A stretch of DNA of 12,877 bases from an uncultured bacterium. GTDB lineage: Bacteria > Cyanobacteriota > Vampirovibrionia > Gastranaerophilales > Gastranaerophilaceae. Numbering within the stretch: the first letter of the stretch is position 1; each line of letters opens with the position of its first letter. Made by a program: the position numbers and the translations under genes. The DNA lies in contig USOK01000022.1 of assembly GCA_900556295.1 (NCBI GenBank), positions 1-12,877 on the forward strand, given 5' to 3'. This document shows positions 1-6,710 of this stretch, piece after piece. Below the pieces are notes generated by a model. It had not been told where the DNA came from and searched no databases. It saw nothing but the letters and a program-made list of their open reading frames with translations.

Positions 1-2165
1 AATATATATTAGATGAAGTTTTTGATAAAAATAAAAAATATTATAAAAAACTTCCTAATTGGGTATTTTTTAGTGCTATTGTTGATGATTGTTTATTAAT
101 TGACTATAAATATGATTATACAGAAGAATGGTTTGATAAAACAAATAATCCATTGACTTGCTGTTCTAAAACTGAAAGAACTTACAAAAATTGTCTTGTG
201 CATATTGAAAAACCTTACACTATCTGCATTGGAAATCCATTAATATATCAAAATTACAATAGTTATCTTCCTTTGTGGTGGAAATATGCAGAAAAGACGC
301 CTATTTATAAAGACATAAAAGAGTTCAGACAATTAAATCAATATAAACTTCAAGCAACATCAGCTCAAAACTCTTTTAAATATGGCTGGTTATTATCTCG
401 TATTTGGCCGTATATAAAACCTTATTGGTTCAGGATTACTCTCGGTTTTTTGATTGCAATTCCACTCGGATTGCTGGACGGTGTAACTGCCTTTGCACTC
501 AAGCCATATATGGATTACGTTATTGGTGGTAAAGAATTTGCTATGAATTGGCATGGAATTAATTTATCAATATCCAGTATTCAAATGGCTTGGATTTTGC
601 CAATAGGAGTTATTGCTTTTGCTGCAATACAAGGGGTTCTCAGATACCTGAACGGATATTTTTCAACTTGGACATCTCAACGAATTACAAATGATGTCAA
701 ATTTGATTTATTTAAACGATTAATCCACATGCACCCACAATTTTTTGATGATAATTCATCAGGTGTAGTGATTTCTCGTTATATGGGTGATCCCGGAACT
801 GCATCAGCTGGTATTGTTGATAATGTAAAAACAATAACAACAAGTTTATGTGGAGCATTAGGTCTAATTGCAGTTATGCTATATAGCTCTTGGAAACTTG
901 CATTTATTGGAGTTTTGGTTCTTTGTATAGCATTTGTTCCTGTTATTTTAATTAGAAACCGTATAAAAGAAGCATCTAATAAAAATATGGTTATTGGAAG
1001 TAATATCACAACTAATATAAACGAAACATATTCCGGCAATAAAGTTATGACTGCATACAAATTGCAAGACAGGCAAAATAAGTATTTTATCGAACAAACA
1101 TGGAAATCATTTAATATCAACATGTCTTTATACAAAAGAGCAGGCTGGATGTCACCGATGATGTATTTAATCGCATCTTGTGGTATTGCAACGGTTCTTG
1201 GAGTGGGAACATATTTAATTAATAGTGGGCAAATGACTGCAGGAGCTTTTGCATCATTTGTAACCTCATTATTATTGCTTTATAAACCGGTTAAAACATT
1301 AGGAAACACTCTAACAGGAATTCAAAACATATTTGTTGCTATGGGTAGGGTTTTTGAATTATTTGATCTTACTCCTGTAATAAAAGATTGTGAAAATCCA
1401 AAAACTTTAACAGAATTAAAAAATGGAATTGATTTTGAAAATGTAGATTTTGAGTATGTTCCAAATAAACCGGTATTAAAAAATCTTAATTTGCATATTT
1501 CAAAAAATGAAACCCTTGCCATTGTCGGCAATTCAGGTGGTGGAAAATCTACTTTAGTTAATTTGCTACCAAGATTTTACGATATAAAAAACGGTTCAAT
1601 AAAGTTTGATGGAGTAGACATAAGAGAATATTCCTTAGATTCATTAAGAGAAAATATTTCAATGGTATTCCAAGATAACTTCTTGTATTCGGGAACAATA
1701 AAAGAAAATATTATGATGGGTAATCCTGATTCTTCCGTTGACGAACTTATGCAGGCGATAAAATCTGCTCATTTGGAAGACATGATTCAAGAACTTCCAG
1801 AAGGTCTTGAAACTGAACTTGGTGAACGTGGGCTAACACTTTCAGGCGGTCAAAGGCAGAGAGTTGCCATTGCAAGAGCAATGCTCAGAAACGCACCTAT
1901 TGTAATTCTTGACGAAGCAACTTCAGCTTTAGATAATGAATCAGAAGCCATCGTTCAAAAAGCTATGGATAATCTAATGAAAGACAGAACAGTCTTTATT
2001 ATTGCTCATAGACTTTCAACAATTAAAAATGCAGACAGAATTGCAGTTATAAATGAAGGTGAACTCGTCGAACTCGGAACCCACGAAGAACTTATGAATA
2101 TTGAAAACGGGCAATACAAAGCTCTTTATGAAATGCAATTCAAGAAACAGGAGATAAAGATATAA
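1..2165 (+). CDS. MsbA-type ABC exporter (half-transporter) with extra N-terminal glycosyltransferase-like region, 5' partial
   Basis: This is an inner-membrane half-transporter of the lipid/multidrug exporter type (TM domain then ATPase), expected to work as a dimer. Counting from a TTG at 153, the TM domain spans about residues 85-385. The ATPase shows Walker A GNSGGGKST (459-467), Q-loop MVFQD, signature LSGGQ (563-567), Walker B ILDEA with D587 and E588, the SALD D-loop and switch His619 in AHRLST. The frame is open from position 3 with no stop. The TTG at 153 has no Shine-Dalgarno, and no ATG occurs before transmembrane helix 1, so the true start lies left of the window. At least 127 codons precede the exporter. 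They include LPNW and WWKYAEKTPIYKDI, reminiscent of a GT8-type glycosyltransferase C-terminus. The exporter call is secure. The glycosyltransferase fusion is tentative, and the substrate is unknown, probably a lipid-linked glycan. Confidence 0.9.
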   Translation, partial: YILDEVFDKNKKYYKKLPNWVFFSAIVDDCLLIDYKYDYTEEWFDKTNNPLTCCSKTERTYKNCLVHIEKPYTICIGNPLIYQNYNSYLPLWWKYAEKTPIYKDIKEFRQLNQYKLQATSAQNSFKYGWLLSRIWPYIKPYWFRITLGFLIAIPLGLLDGVTAFALKPYMDYVIGGKEFAMNWHGINLSISSIQMAWILPIGVIAFAAIQGVLRYLNGYFSTWTSQRITNDVKFDLFKRLIHMHPQFFDDNSSGVVISRYMGDPGTASAGIVDNVKTITTSLCGALGLIAVMLYSSWKLAFIGVLVLCIAFVPVILIRNRIKEASNKNMVIGSNITTNINETYSGNKVMTAYKLQDRQNKYFIEQTWKSFNINMSLYKRAGWMSPMMYLIASCGIATVLGVGTYLINSGQMTAGAFASFVTSLLLLYKPVKTLGNTLTGIQNIFVAMGRVFELFDLTPVIKDCENPKTLTELKNGIDFENVDFEYVPNKPVLKNLNLHISKNETLAIVGNSGGGKSTLVNLLPRFYDIKNGSIKFDGVDIREYSLDSLRENISMVFQDNFLYSGTIKENIMMGNPDSSVDELMQAIKSAHLEDMIQELPEGLETELGERGLTLSGGQRQRVAIARAMLRNAPIVILDEATSALDNESEAIVQKAMDNLMKDRTVFIIAHRLSTIKNADRIAVINEGELVELGTHEELMNIENGQYKALYEMQFKKQEIKI

Positions 2166-2932
2166 TGCAGACTATTATTAAAGAATTAAGTTTAAATCCA
2201 AGTATACAAGAGATAATGTTTAATGCAGATATTACTCAAGTTTTTAACCAAACTTGGATGCAAATATTATGCAGTGGTATTTTGGGTTCCTTAATTGGTG
2301 GAGGAATTTCTGGGGGTATTACTTGGTTTGCGATGAAGAATACTGACAAAATTGCTAATGCCAGATGGGAAAAAAGTACATATAAGAATTTTGAATGTAA
2401 GTTTTGGTTGGAATTTTACAAAGAGTTTCATATTATTAATCGTTTTCTTACCCCATTTTTAAAAGACATTATCCTGTATAAGGAGCAAAACGACACACCT
2501 ACAATGGCAGTTTACTCACATGATAATGGAGAAGAATATTTTAATAAATTGTTAGAGCGCTTTAATAAATTATTTGATTTAGTAAATGGTTATGAAGATT
2601 TTTATTTACCAATGAAGAAGCTAGACAAGACTCATATATGGATAATATGGACTATGCGTACGCTTTTAGAGGAAAATATTACAGAATTGCGATTTGATAA
2701 ACATATAATGTTGCCGAAAGATATTTATAAGAAATTATATAAAAGGTTTCAAGCTTTGTATTGGGATAATATTAAAGAAAGTAAAGATAAAGTATTTAAA
2801 GAATTAAAACTATTATTGGATGACCAAGGTAATGATTTTGATGCACATAAATTATTTCAATATTTTGAGAAACAATTGCAGGATATTGAAAAAACATTAA
2901 AAAATATAATAAATGCGAATTTATTAGATTAG
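2165..2932 (+). CDS. Unknown single-pass membrane-anchored protein (255 aa), first gene of the accessory module
   Basis: I do not recognise the family. One hydrophobic, glycine-rich segment at residues 33-56 (SGILGSLIGGGISGGITWF) looks like a glycine-zipper transmembrane helix. A charged, mostly helical domain of about 195 residues follows, with many Lys, Glu, Phe and Tyr. Residues 220-250 could form a coiled coil. The ATG overlaps the stop codon of the exporter by one base (TAATG). AGGAGA at 2149-2154, 10 bases upstream, provides a Shine-Dalgarno, so translation is probably coupled to the exporter. Base composition is clearly more AT-rich than in the genes from 9.4 kb onward. The next gene begins 36 bases downstream on the same strand. 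It may be a membrane effector or anchor for the two following genes, but that is inference from position alone. Confidence 0.75.
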   Translation: MQTIIKELSLNPSIQEIMFNADITQVFNQTWMQILCSGILGSLIGGGISGGITWFAMKNTDKIANARWEKSTYKNFECKFWLEFYKEFHIINRFLTPFLKDIILYKEQNDTPTMAVYSHDNGEEYFNKLLERFNKLFDLVNGYEDFYLPMKKLDKTHIWIIWTMRTLLEENITELRFDKHIMLPKDIYKKLYKRFQALYWDNIKESKDKVFKELKLLLDDQGNDFDAHKLFQYFEKQLQDIEKTLKNIINANLLD

Positions 2933-2958
2933 TTATAATGAAAATACAAATACTTAAT

Positions 2959-2964
2959 AGGAGG
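2959..2964 (+). promoter_or_regulatory. Strong Shine-Dalgarno AGGAGG
   Basis: A perfect AGGAGG lies 4 bases before the ATG at 2969 and fixes that start. It contrasts with the genes in this window that have no Shine-Dalgarno at all. Confidence 0.85.
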
Positions 2965-2968
2965 TTTT

Positions 2969-4063
2969 ATGGATTCAAACAATTTGCAAGAAAAATTTCG
3001 TATGTATGAGCAATTTAGACAATATTGGACATTGGAACGTATGCAAAATCTGACATTGAATGAGTATACGAATTCAAATGACGATTCTTTTATTTATGAT
3101 GTTGAATTCGGAACAAAAGAATTAGGAAGCATAAAAGGTCGCAATGCTTTTATTTTTGGAATATATAAAAGGCAAGATTTGGCTAAACAAGGGACATCAA
3201 AACAATATATATATGGTAAAGAATATGCTTGGTTAAATAAATTTGGGACTTGTGAAGAAGAAGCATTTGAAAATGTAAAAAAAGCAGTAATTGATGTTAT
3301 TATTAACGCTCAAAATGGAAATTATCAAGCAATAGATGATAATCCTTTGGATAGTATGTATAAATGGAAAATAGCTTATTTATATCAGAATAAGGATGAT
3401 TTATCTATAACCCCGGTATTTACACGAGCAGCATTAGAATTATATGCAAAAAAAGTAGGCGAATATGAAGAGAATATGACAATGTCAGAACTTTACCACA
3501 TAATTAAAAATAATGAAAAGCACAAAGATTTAGGTGAGCTTATACGTACAGCCGAAATTATATGGAATGAACACATAACTTTTAATGTAAAAGTAGAAAA
3601 AGAAATAATAAAAAATGATCGGCGTTTATCTGAAAATAAAAGAAAAAATGCAACATCTAGTATTGATTTAATTGAATATGAGATGAAAGCTTATGTTCAA
3701 AGACGTAATTTACATAACAGGTTAGAAAAATCATTTAATAAATATTTGGAAAAAGTCGTAAACGCTCAAAATATAGTACAAGACGATAACTACATTGATT
3801 TTCAATTTGAATTAAAAGGTAAAAGATATATTTGTGAATTAAAACCTTCAGAAGACCAACGAGAAATAAGTTATGCTATTCAAAGTGCAATTGGTCAAGT
3901 ATTAAGATATTCATATAATAGAAACTATGATGTTAAAGTAATAGTTTTTCAAAAAGAACCGGATGAGGAAAATTTAAGATTTTTAGAATATCTTAAACAC
4001 AGTCACAATATATATTATCTATATGAGGTAAAAGATACTTTATTTAAGGGAAATTGTTTATAA
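2969..4063 (+). CDS. Putative restriction-type nuclease: McrB-like N-terminal region plus C-terminal PD-(D/E)XK domain
   Basis: The protein has 364 residues. The N-terminal half carries the pattern D-x-E-(x)5-LGSIKG-(x)4-FGIYKR (about residues 44-68) and KWKIAYLY (132-139), followed by PVFTRAALELYA. From memory, this style occurs in the N-terminal part of McrB-like restriction GTPases. No GTPase follows here. Instead, helices at 190-265 lead to a PD-(D/E)XK-like core: D277, then E290-L-K292 after a beta hairpin, then a helix with Q310 in IGQVLRY. All catalytic positions of that fold appear present. It is likely a nuclease acting on DNA, possibly modified DNA, without its own motor. It lies between a membrane protein and an FRG-domain gene, and the next ATG is 6 bases after its stop. 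The nuclease fold is fairly well supported. The target and the McrB relation are less sure. Confidence 0.72.
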   Translation: MDSNNLQEKFRMYEQFRQYWTLERMQNLTLNEYTNSNDDSFIYDVEFGTKELGSIKGRNAFIFGIYKRQDLAKQGTSKQYIYGKEYAWLNKFGTCEEEAFENVKKAVIDVIINAQNGNYQAIDDNPLDSMYKWKIAYLYQNKDDLSITPVFTRAALELYAKKVGEYEENMTMSELYHIIKNNEKHKDLGELIRTAEIIWNEHITFNVKVEKEIIKNDRRLSENKRKNATSSIDLIEYEMKAYVQRRNLHNRLEKSFNKYLEKVVNAQNIVQDDNYIDFQFELKGKRYICELKPSEDQREISYAIQSAIGQVLRYSYNRNYDVKVIVFQKEPDEENLRFLEYLKHSHNIYYLYEVKDTLFKGNCL

Positions 4064-4064
4064 T
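4059..4064 (+). promoter_or_regulatory. Possible internal -10 (TATAAT) before the FRG-domain gene
   Basis: A perfect TATAAT ends 5 bases before the ATG at 4070 and overlaps the stop codon of the previous gene. No Shine-Dalgarno is placed for that ATG: the nearest, AAGGG at 4046-4050, is 19 bases away. No convincing -35 is visible. In sequence this AT-rich the match could be chance. Confidence 0.3.
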
Positions 4065-4069
4065 AAAAT

Positions 4070-5179
4070 ATGGCAATTAAATATGATAAAAACGGCTTTT
4101 TGATACTTGATATACCTGCAACGGGTAATAATCTTGGGAAAGCACTTCCTAATACGGACTTTTATTTTAATACATTAAACGAAGAGTCATATGCATTCTC
4201 AAATGTTGATAATTGGGGCGCTTATACAGACCCAAACCGTTTTGATGGATGTTTTATTGAAAATAATCCTAATGAATTTGGTATAATTTTAGGACATGAG
4301 TTTAGCCCGTTTATTTATCGTGGACAAAATCAGGATTATCCAAATTTTATTCCGACTGCAAGCAGATATGAATTAGAAAAAGAAACAGAACAATTAAGAT
4401 ATTGTGTTGATTGGATAAAGAAGCAGGAATTTCTACGGTTATTCAAAAAGACTCCATATTTCGAAAGATGTCAAAATTTTCAAGTATTAAATTGTAAATT
4501 TAAATTCGATTTAGATGCTATTGCGCAACATTATGAATTTATTTCAGATTATATTGATATCTCAAAGGATTTATTTGTGGCTTTGTTTTTTGCATATACA
4601 TATCAAGAAAAAGGACAATACTTGCCGATAACTGATTTTAAAAGGTATTCTCCAACTTTATACGTTGGAAATCTAAAAAAGATATATAAACATAGCCCTG
4701 ATAGTATAAAAATAATCGGATTTCAAGCATTGTTACGACCCCACCTGCAAAAAGCTATGGCGATTGAAATAAATGCGAAAGATAATGTTAAACTATTATT
4801 TGAACAAATAGAACTCCCCAAAAGTTGTGCTTTTGCATCTGAAATTTTTAGTAAAGCAAATTGTGGAAAAAATTTATTTCCTAACGATTTCATGAGTAAT
4901 GTAGCACAACAAATTAAGCAAGAAAAAAATATTAATATTGAAAATTTAAAAGAATATTGCAAGTTGTACAAATATGATATTAACGTTTGTATTGATAAGT
5001 TAAAAAAATATGGTTATGGAATTACAACAGACCAATGGCGATTACCTGCAAATGTTATGTATAGTATGAATCGTGAAATTGATGATAATATAATTCCATA
5101 TTTAAATGACAAAATTGGTTATAGGGGAGTAAGTGAGCCTCTGTATAGAAACGAACGTATTGAAGGAACTGTTATATAA
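4070..5179 (+). CDS. FRG-domain protein
   Basis: The 369-residue protein shows the FRG-domain hallmarks. YRGQ at residues 83-86 is followed by PTASRYE. A helical stretch leads to QHYEF (153-157), then YIDISKDLFVALFFA. This matches the family pattern of an FRG(Q) motif, then a QHYG(L/F)PT-like segment and LD-(x)n-ALFFA. Here the usual GLPTRLLDW part has diverged to EFISDYIDIS, so an active residue could be altered. The molecular function of FRG domains is not settled. They recur in accessory and defence-like contexts. The remaining roughly 150 C-terminal residues are unrecognised, charged and helical. It is the third gene of the same-strand module, 6 bases after the nuclease gene. It lacks a well-placed Shine-Dalgarno, so it is either read by coupling or from its own leaderless transcript. 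Confidence 0.8.
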   Translation: MAIKYDKNGFLILDIPATGNNLGKALPNTDFYFNTLNEESYAFSNVDNWGAYTDPNRFDGCFIENNPNEFGIILGHEFSPFIYRGQNQDYPNFIPTASRYELEKETEQLRYCVDWIKKQEFLRLFKKTPYFERCQNFQVLNCKFKFDLDAIAQHYEFISDYIDISKDLFVALFFAYTYQEKGQYLPITDFKRYSPTLYVGNLKKIYKHSPDSIKIIGFQALLRPHLQKAMAIEINAKDNVKLLFEQIELPKSCAFASEIFSKANCGKNLFPNDFMSNVAQQIKQEKNINIENLKEYCKLYKYDINVCIDKLKKYGYGITTDQWRLPANVMYSMNREIDDNIIPYLNDKIGYRGVSEPLYRNERIEGTVI

Positions 5180-5189
5180 TACCGATAAC

Positions 5190-5209
5190 TTTTCGCCAAA
5201 GGGTGAAAA
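5190..5209. terminator. Hairpin at the end of the accessory module
   Basis: TTTTCGCC (5190-5197) pairs with GGTGAAAA (5202-5209) over 8 pairs with one G-U and a 4-base loop. It starts 11 bases after the stop of the FRG-domain gene and lies between convergent genes, so it could stop transcription from both sides. There is no clear U-tract after it. Confidence 0.5.
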
Positions 5210-5265
5210 TTAAGTACGAAAAATGTGTTCATTTAGTTAATTAAAAAAGAAAATAGTGTAGAAAA

Positions 5266-5673
5266 CTAAAACACTTTATATCCAAGCCTATCTCTATATT
5301 TTGATAAAGCAACCTCCACAAAAATCAACTCATCTTCAGTTAGCTTTTTGTAATACCTTTTAGTTCTCTTAGGACAATCCTTATATTTCCATTTACCTAC
5401 TATTTTTTCTTCAATTGGATATTGTTCTTTATAATAAATAAGCATATCATCGTCAACATAGGCAAATATCAATAATAAAGTTCGTCTATCAACGTCCTGA
5501 TACTTACTGCAAATAAAATTTAAAAAATCTTTTTTCTTTTGGACTAATTCTAAATAAGAGATTTTATCAATGTCATAACAAAGAGTTTCTAATTCTTCAT
5601 TCCCTCTTGTCAAAACATATCCTTGCCTATCTAGATTATTCTTATCTTGAAATTTTGAAAAATGATAATTCAT
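5266..5673 (-). CDS. Unknown small protein (135 aa) paired with the XRE regulator
   Basis: I do not recognise the family. The protein is soluble, charged and rich in Lys, Asp and Tyr, with no transmembrane segment. Its centre (YLELVQKKKDFLNFIC) and its C-terminus (LTEDELIFVEVALSKYRDR) look helical. The ATG overlaps the stop of the upstream XRE gene by one base (TAATG on the minus strand). GAGG at 5684-5681, 7 bases ahead, acts as Shine-Dalgarno. The two genes are therefore co-transcribed and probably coupled. A regulator-first two-gene unit beside a defence-like module could be a toxin-antitoxin pair, a module controller or a phage-derived remnant. The sequence does not decide between these. 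Confidence 0.7.
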   Translation of the reverse strand: MNYHFSKFQDKNNLDRQGYVLTRGNEELETLCYDIDKISYLELVQKKKDFLNFICSKYQDVDRRTLLLIFAYVDDDMLIYYKEQYPIEEKIVGKWKYKDCPKRTKRYYKKLTEDELIFVEVALSKYRDRLGYKVF

Positions 5674-6002
5674 TACTCTACCTCTTTATTAAATGGTCTG
5701 CCTGTGCTTGCATAAACCAAACCATTCGGAGTTTCTTTTACAGGTTCTCCTATTGCATAATCTCCATTATAAAATTTATCTATATCCATATTAAGAGCTT
5801 TTATAACCCTGCAAGCAATTTGAAAAGATGCTGTCATAATATTTCTTTCACCACTTTCAAATTTTTGATATTGTCTGTAGTTGATTTTTGCTTTATCTGC
5901 CACTTGTTGTTGAGTTAATCCCAAAACAAGTCTTTTTTCTCTTAAAATAGAGTTAACTTTTATATGACCTAAACAAAAACCATCCAAACTAAATTTTTCC
6001 AT
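5673..6002 (-). CDS. XRE-family helix-turn-helix transcriptional regulator
   Basis: This 109-residue protein has a Cro/CI-type DNA-binding domain at about residues 18-72. It carries LREKRLVLGLTQQQVADKAKIN, then YRQYQKFESGERN, and then the fifth helix with ALNMDIDKFY. This is the standard HTH_3 arrangement, with recognition helix INYRQYQKFESG. A short tail of about 30 residues with no recognised domain follows. The ATG at 6002 has no Shine-Dalgarno. A TTGACA/TATTAT promoter ends 6 bases before it, so the mRNA is probably leaderless. Inverted repeats straddle that promoter and suggest autoregulation. It sits upstream of, and overlaps, the unknown gene ending at 5266. Whether it also controls the 2165-5179 genes cannot be read from the sequence. 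Confidence 0.88.
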   Translation of the reverse strand: MEKFSLDGFCLGHIKVNSILREKRLVLGLTQQQVADKAKINYRQYQKFESGERNIMTASFQIACRVIKALNMDIDKFYNGDYAIGEPVKETPNGLVYASTGRPFNKEVE

Positions 6003-6008
6003 AAAAAT

Positions 6009-6038
6009 ATAATACTCTCAAATGGGCGTGTTTGTCAA
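6009..6038 (-). promoter_or_regulatory. Strong sigma-70 promoter for the XRE gene, predicting a leaderless mRNA
   Basis: On the minus strand a perfect -35 TTGACA (6038-6033), an 18-base spacer and -10 TATTAT (6014-6009) are followed by exactly 6 bases and then the ATG at 6002. Transcription should begin at or next to the A of the start codon. Confidence 0.75.
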
Positions 6039-6067
6039 TCTAAAAAGAGTATGTTTAATGCAAACAT
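6012..6067. promoter_or_regulatory. Candidate operator sites around the XRE promoter
   Basis: Two inverted repeats are visible. ATACTCT (6012-6018, overlapping the -10) matches AGAGTAT (6046-6052, upstream of the -35). ATGTTT (6051-6056) matches AAACAT (6062-6067) around a 5-base centre. Their placement suits autorepression by the XRE protein, but no binding motif is known to me. Confidence 0.4.
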
Positions 6068-6109
6068 TTTTGCACGATTCTTGAACTCAACTCTTCCAAA
6101 ATAATCATA

Positions 6110-6153
6110 CTATCCGTAAGAAACAATCAAACTAAGTGTTCTCTTACAGATAG
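6110..6153. repeat. Imperfect 12-bp inverted repeat next to the truncated alkyltransferase gene
   Basis: CTATCCGTAAGA (6110-6121) is complementary to TCTTACAGATAG (6142-6153) at 11 of 12 positions around a 20-base loop. Within the loop AACA (6122-6125) and TGTT (6137-6140) can extend the stem. The repeat ends one base before the TTG start at 6155, where the 5' part of the next gene is missing. It may be a recombination scar, a small mobile-element remnant or an RNA hairpin over the start. Confidence 0.6.
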
Positions 6154-6154
6154 A

Positions 6155-6550
6155 TTGGCTAAAACGAAGGATTTATCGATATTTGATGAAACAAAAAGGT
6201 GGTTGGATATTTATTTTAGCGGGAAAGAACCTGGTTTTATGCCAGAAATAAACCAAAATGACTCCGATTTTCGGTTAGAAGTTTGGCAAATTTTAAAAGA
6301 AATTTCTTATGGAAAAACTATTACTTACGGAGAAATTGCTCAGAAAATTGCTAAAAAGCGAGGCCTTAAGAGAATTTCTGCCCAGGCTGTTGGAAGTGCA
6401 GTTGGACACAATTCTGTTTCTATAATTGTTCCTTGCCATAGAGTTGTAGGTGCAAAAGCTTTATTGACTGGGTATGCCGGAGGCTTGGATAAGAAAAAAT
6501 TTTTGCTGGGCTTGGAAGGAATTGATACAACAAGGTTTAAGGATATTTAA
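6155..6550 (+). CDS. ogt: O6-alkylguanine-DNA alkyltransferase (MGMT/Ogt family), 5'-truncated
   Basis: This gene encodes the suicide DNA-repair enzyme that moves the alkyl group of O6-alkylguanine to its own cysteine. The catalytic domain is complete. It shows FRLEVWQILKEISYGKTITYGEIA, the helix-turn-helix AQAVGSAVGHN, the active site PCHRV with Cys94, and the closing GYAGGLDKKKFLLGLEG. At 131 residues it is about 40 shorter than usual. The N-terminal beta-rich domain is absent, and the homology begins near ETKRWLDIYFSGKEP. The only start in the frame is TTG at 6155, without a Shine-Dalgarno. The frame is open back to 6059 but contains no ATG or GTG and does not resemble the missing part. 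It may still be expressed as a catalytic domain or may be a decaying gene, probably cut by the adjacent accessory insertion. Family identity is certain and functionality is doubtful. Confidence 0.85.
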   Translation: MAKTKDLSIFDETKRWLDIYFSGKEPGFMPEINQNDSDFRLEVWQILKEISYGKTITYGEIAQKIAKKRGLKRISAQAVGSAVGHNSVSIIVPCHRVVGAKALLTGYAGGLDKKKFLLGLEGIDTTRFKDI

Positions 6551-6585
6551 TTTTTGTAAAAAATTTGCAAAAATTAAAACTTTTT
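6546..6585 (+). terminator. AT-rich hairpin plus T-run after the alkyltransferase gene
   Basis: TTTAATTTTTG (6546-6556) and CAAAAATTAAA (6568-6578) form a perfect 11-bp stem, closely followed by a TTTTT run (6581-6585). It overlaps the stop codon of the gene. The stem is almost all A-T, so it is weak. Confidence 0.5.
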
Positions 6586-6641
6586 CTTAGGATACTTATA
6601 TGTATCAGAAAATGATATCTATTTTTTATATTTTAGCCTGT

Positions 6642-6672
6642 TTGGTAATATCAATAAAAAACTGTTTATAAT
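6642..6672 (+). promoter_or_regulatory. Possible promoter of the histidine kinase gene
   Basis: TTGGTA (6642-6647) and a perfect TATAAT (6667-6672) are separated by 19 bases, slightly longer than ideal. They would give a leader of about 32 bases before the ATG at 6711, with a weak G-rich ribosome site (CGGGG) near 6698-6702. Confidence 0.4.
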
Positions 6673-6710
6673 ATAAAAATAATATGTGGTGGTAACACGG
6701 GGTTTAGAAA

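Noticed and set aside
153..155. TTG as the true start of the ABC exporter
   Set aside because: There is no Shine-Dalgarno and no reason for a start here. The frame continues unbroken to the left edge with protein-like sequence.
779..1531. Antisense open frames of 118 and 69 codons inside the exporter gene
   Set aside because: They lie opposite a strongly conserved coding region, have no ribosome site and match no recognisable family.
4723..4971. Antisense open frame of 82 codons inside the FRG-domain gene
   Set aside because: It is a by-product of AT-rich coding sequence, with no start signal and no recognisable motif.
5607..5918. Plus-strand open frame of 103 codons opposite the XRE/unknown pair
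   Set aside because: The minus strand encodes a clear helix-turn-helix protein here. The plus frame has no Shine-Dalgarno and a composition typical of antisense translation.
2165..6153. Insertion sequence, prophage or CRISPR array in the accessory region
   Set aside because: No transposase, integrase, phage structural gene or regularly spaced repeat is present. Only the inverted repeat at 6110-6153 hints at past recombination.
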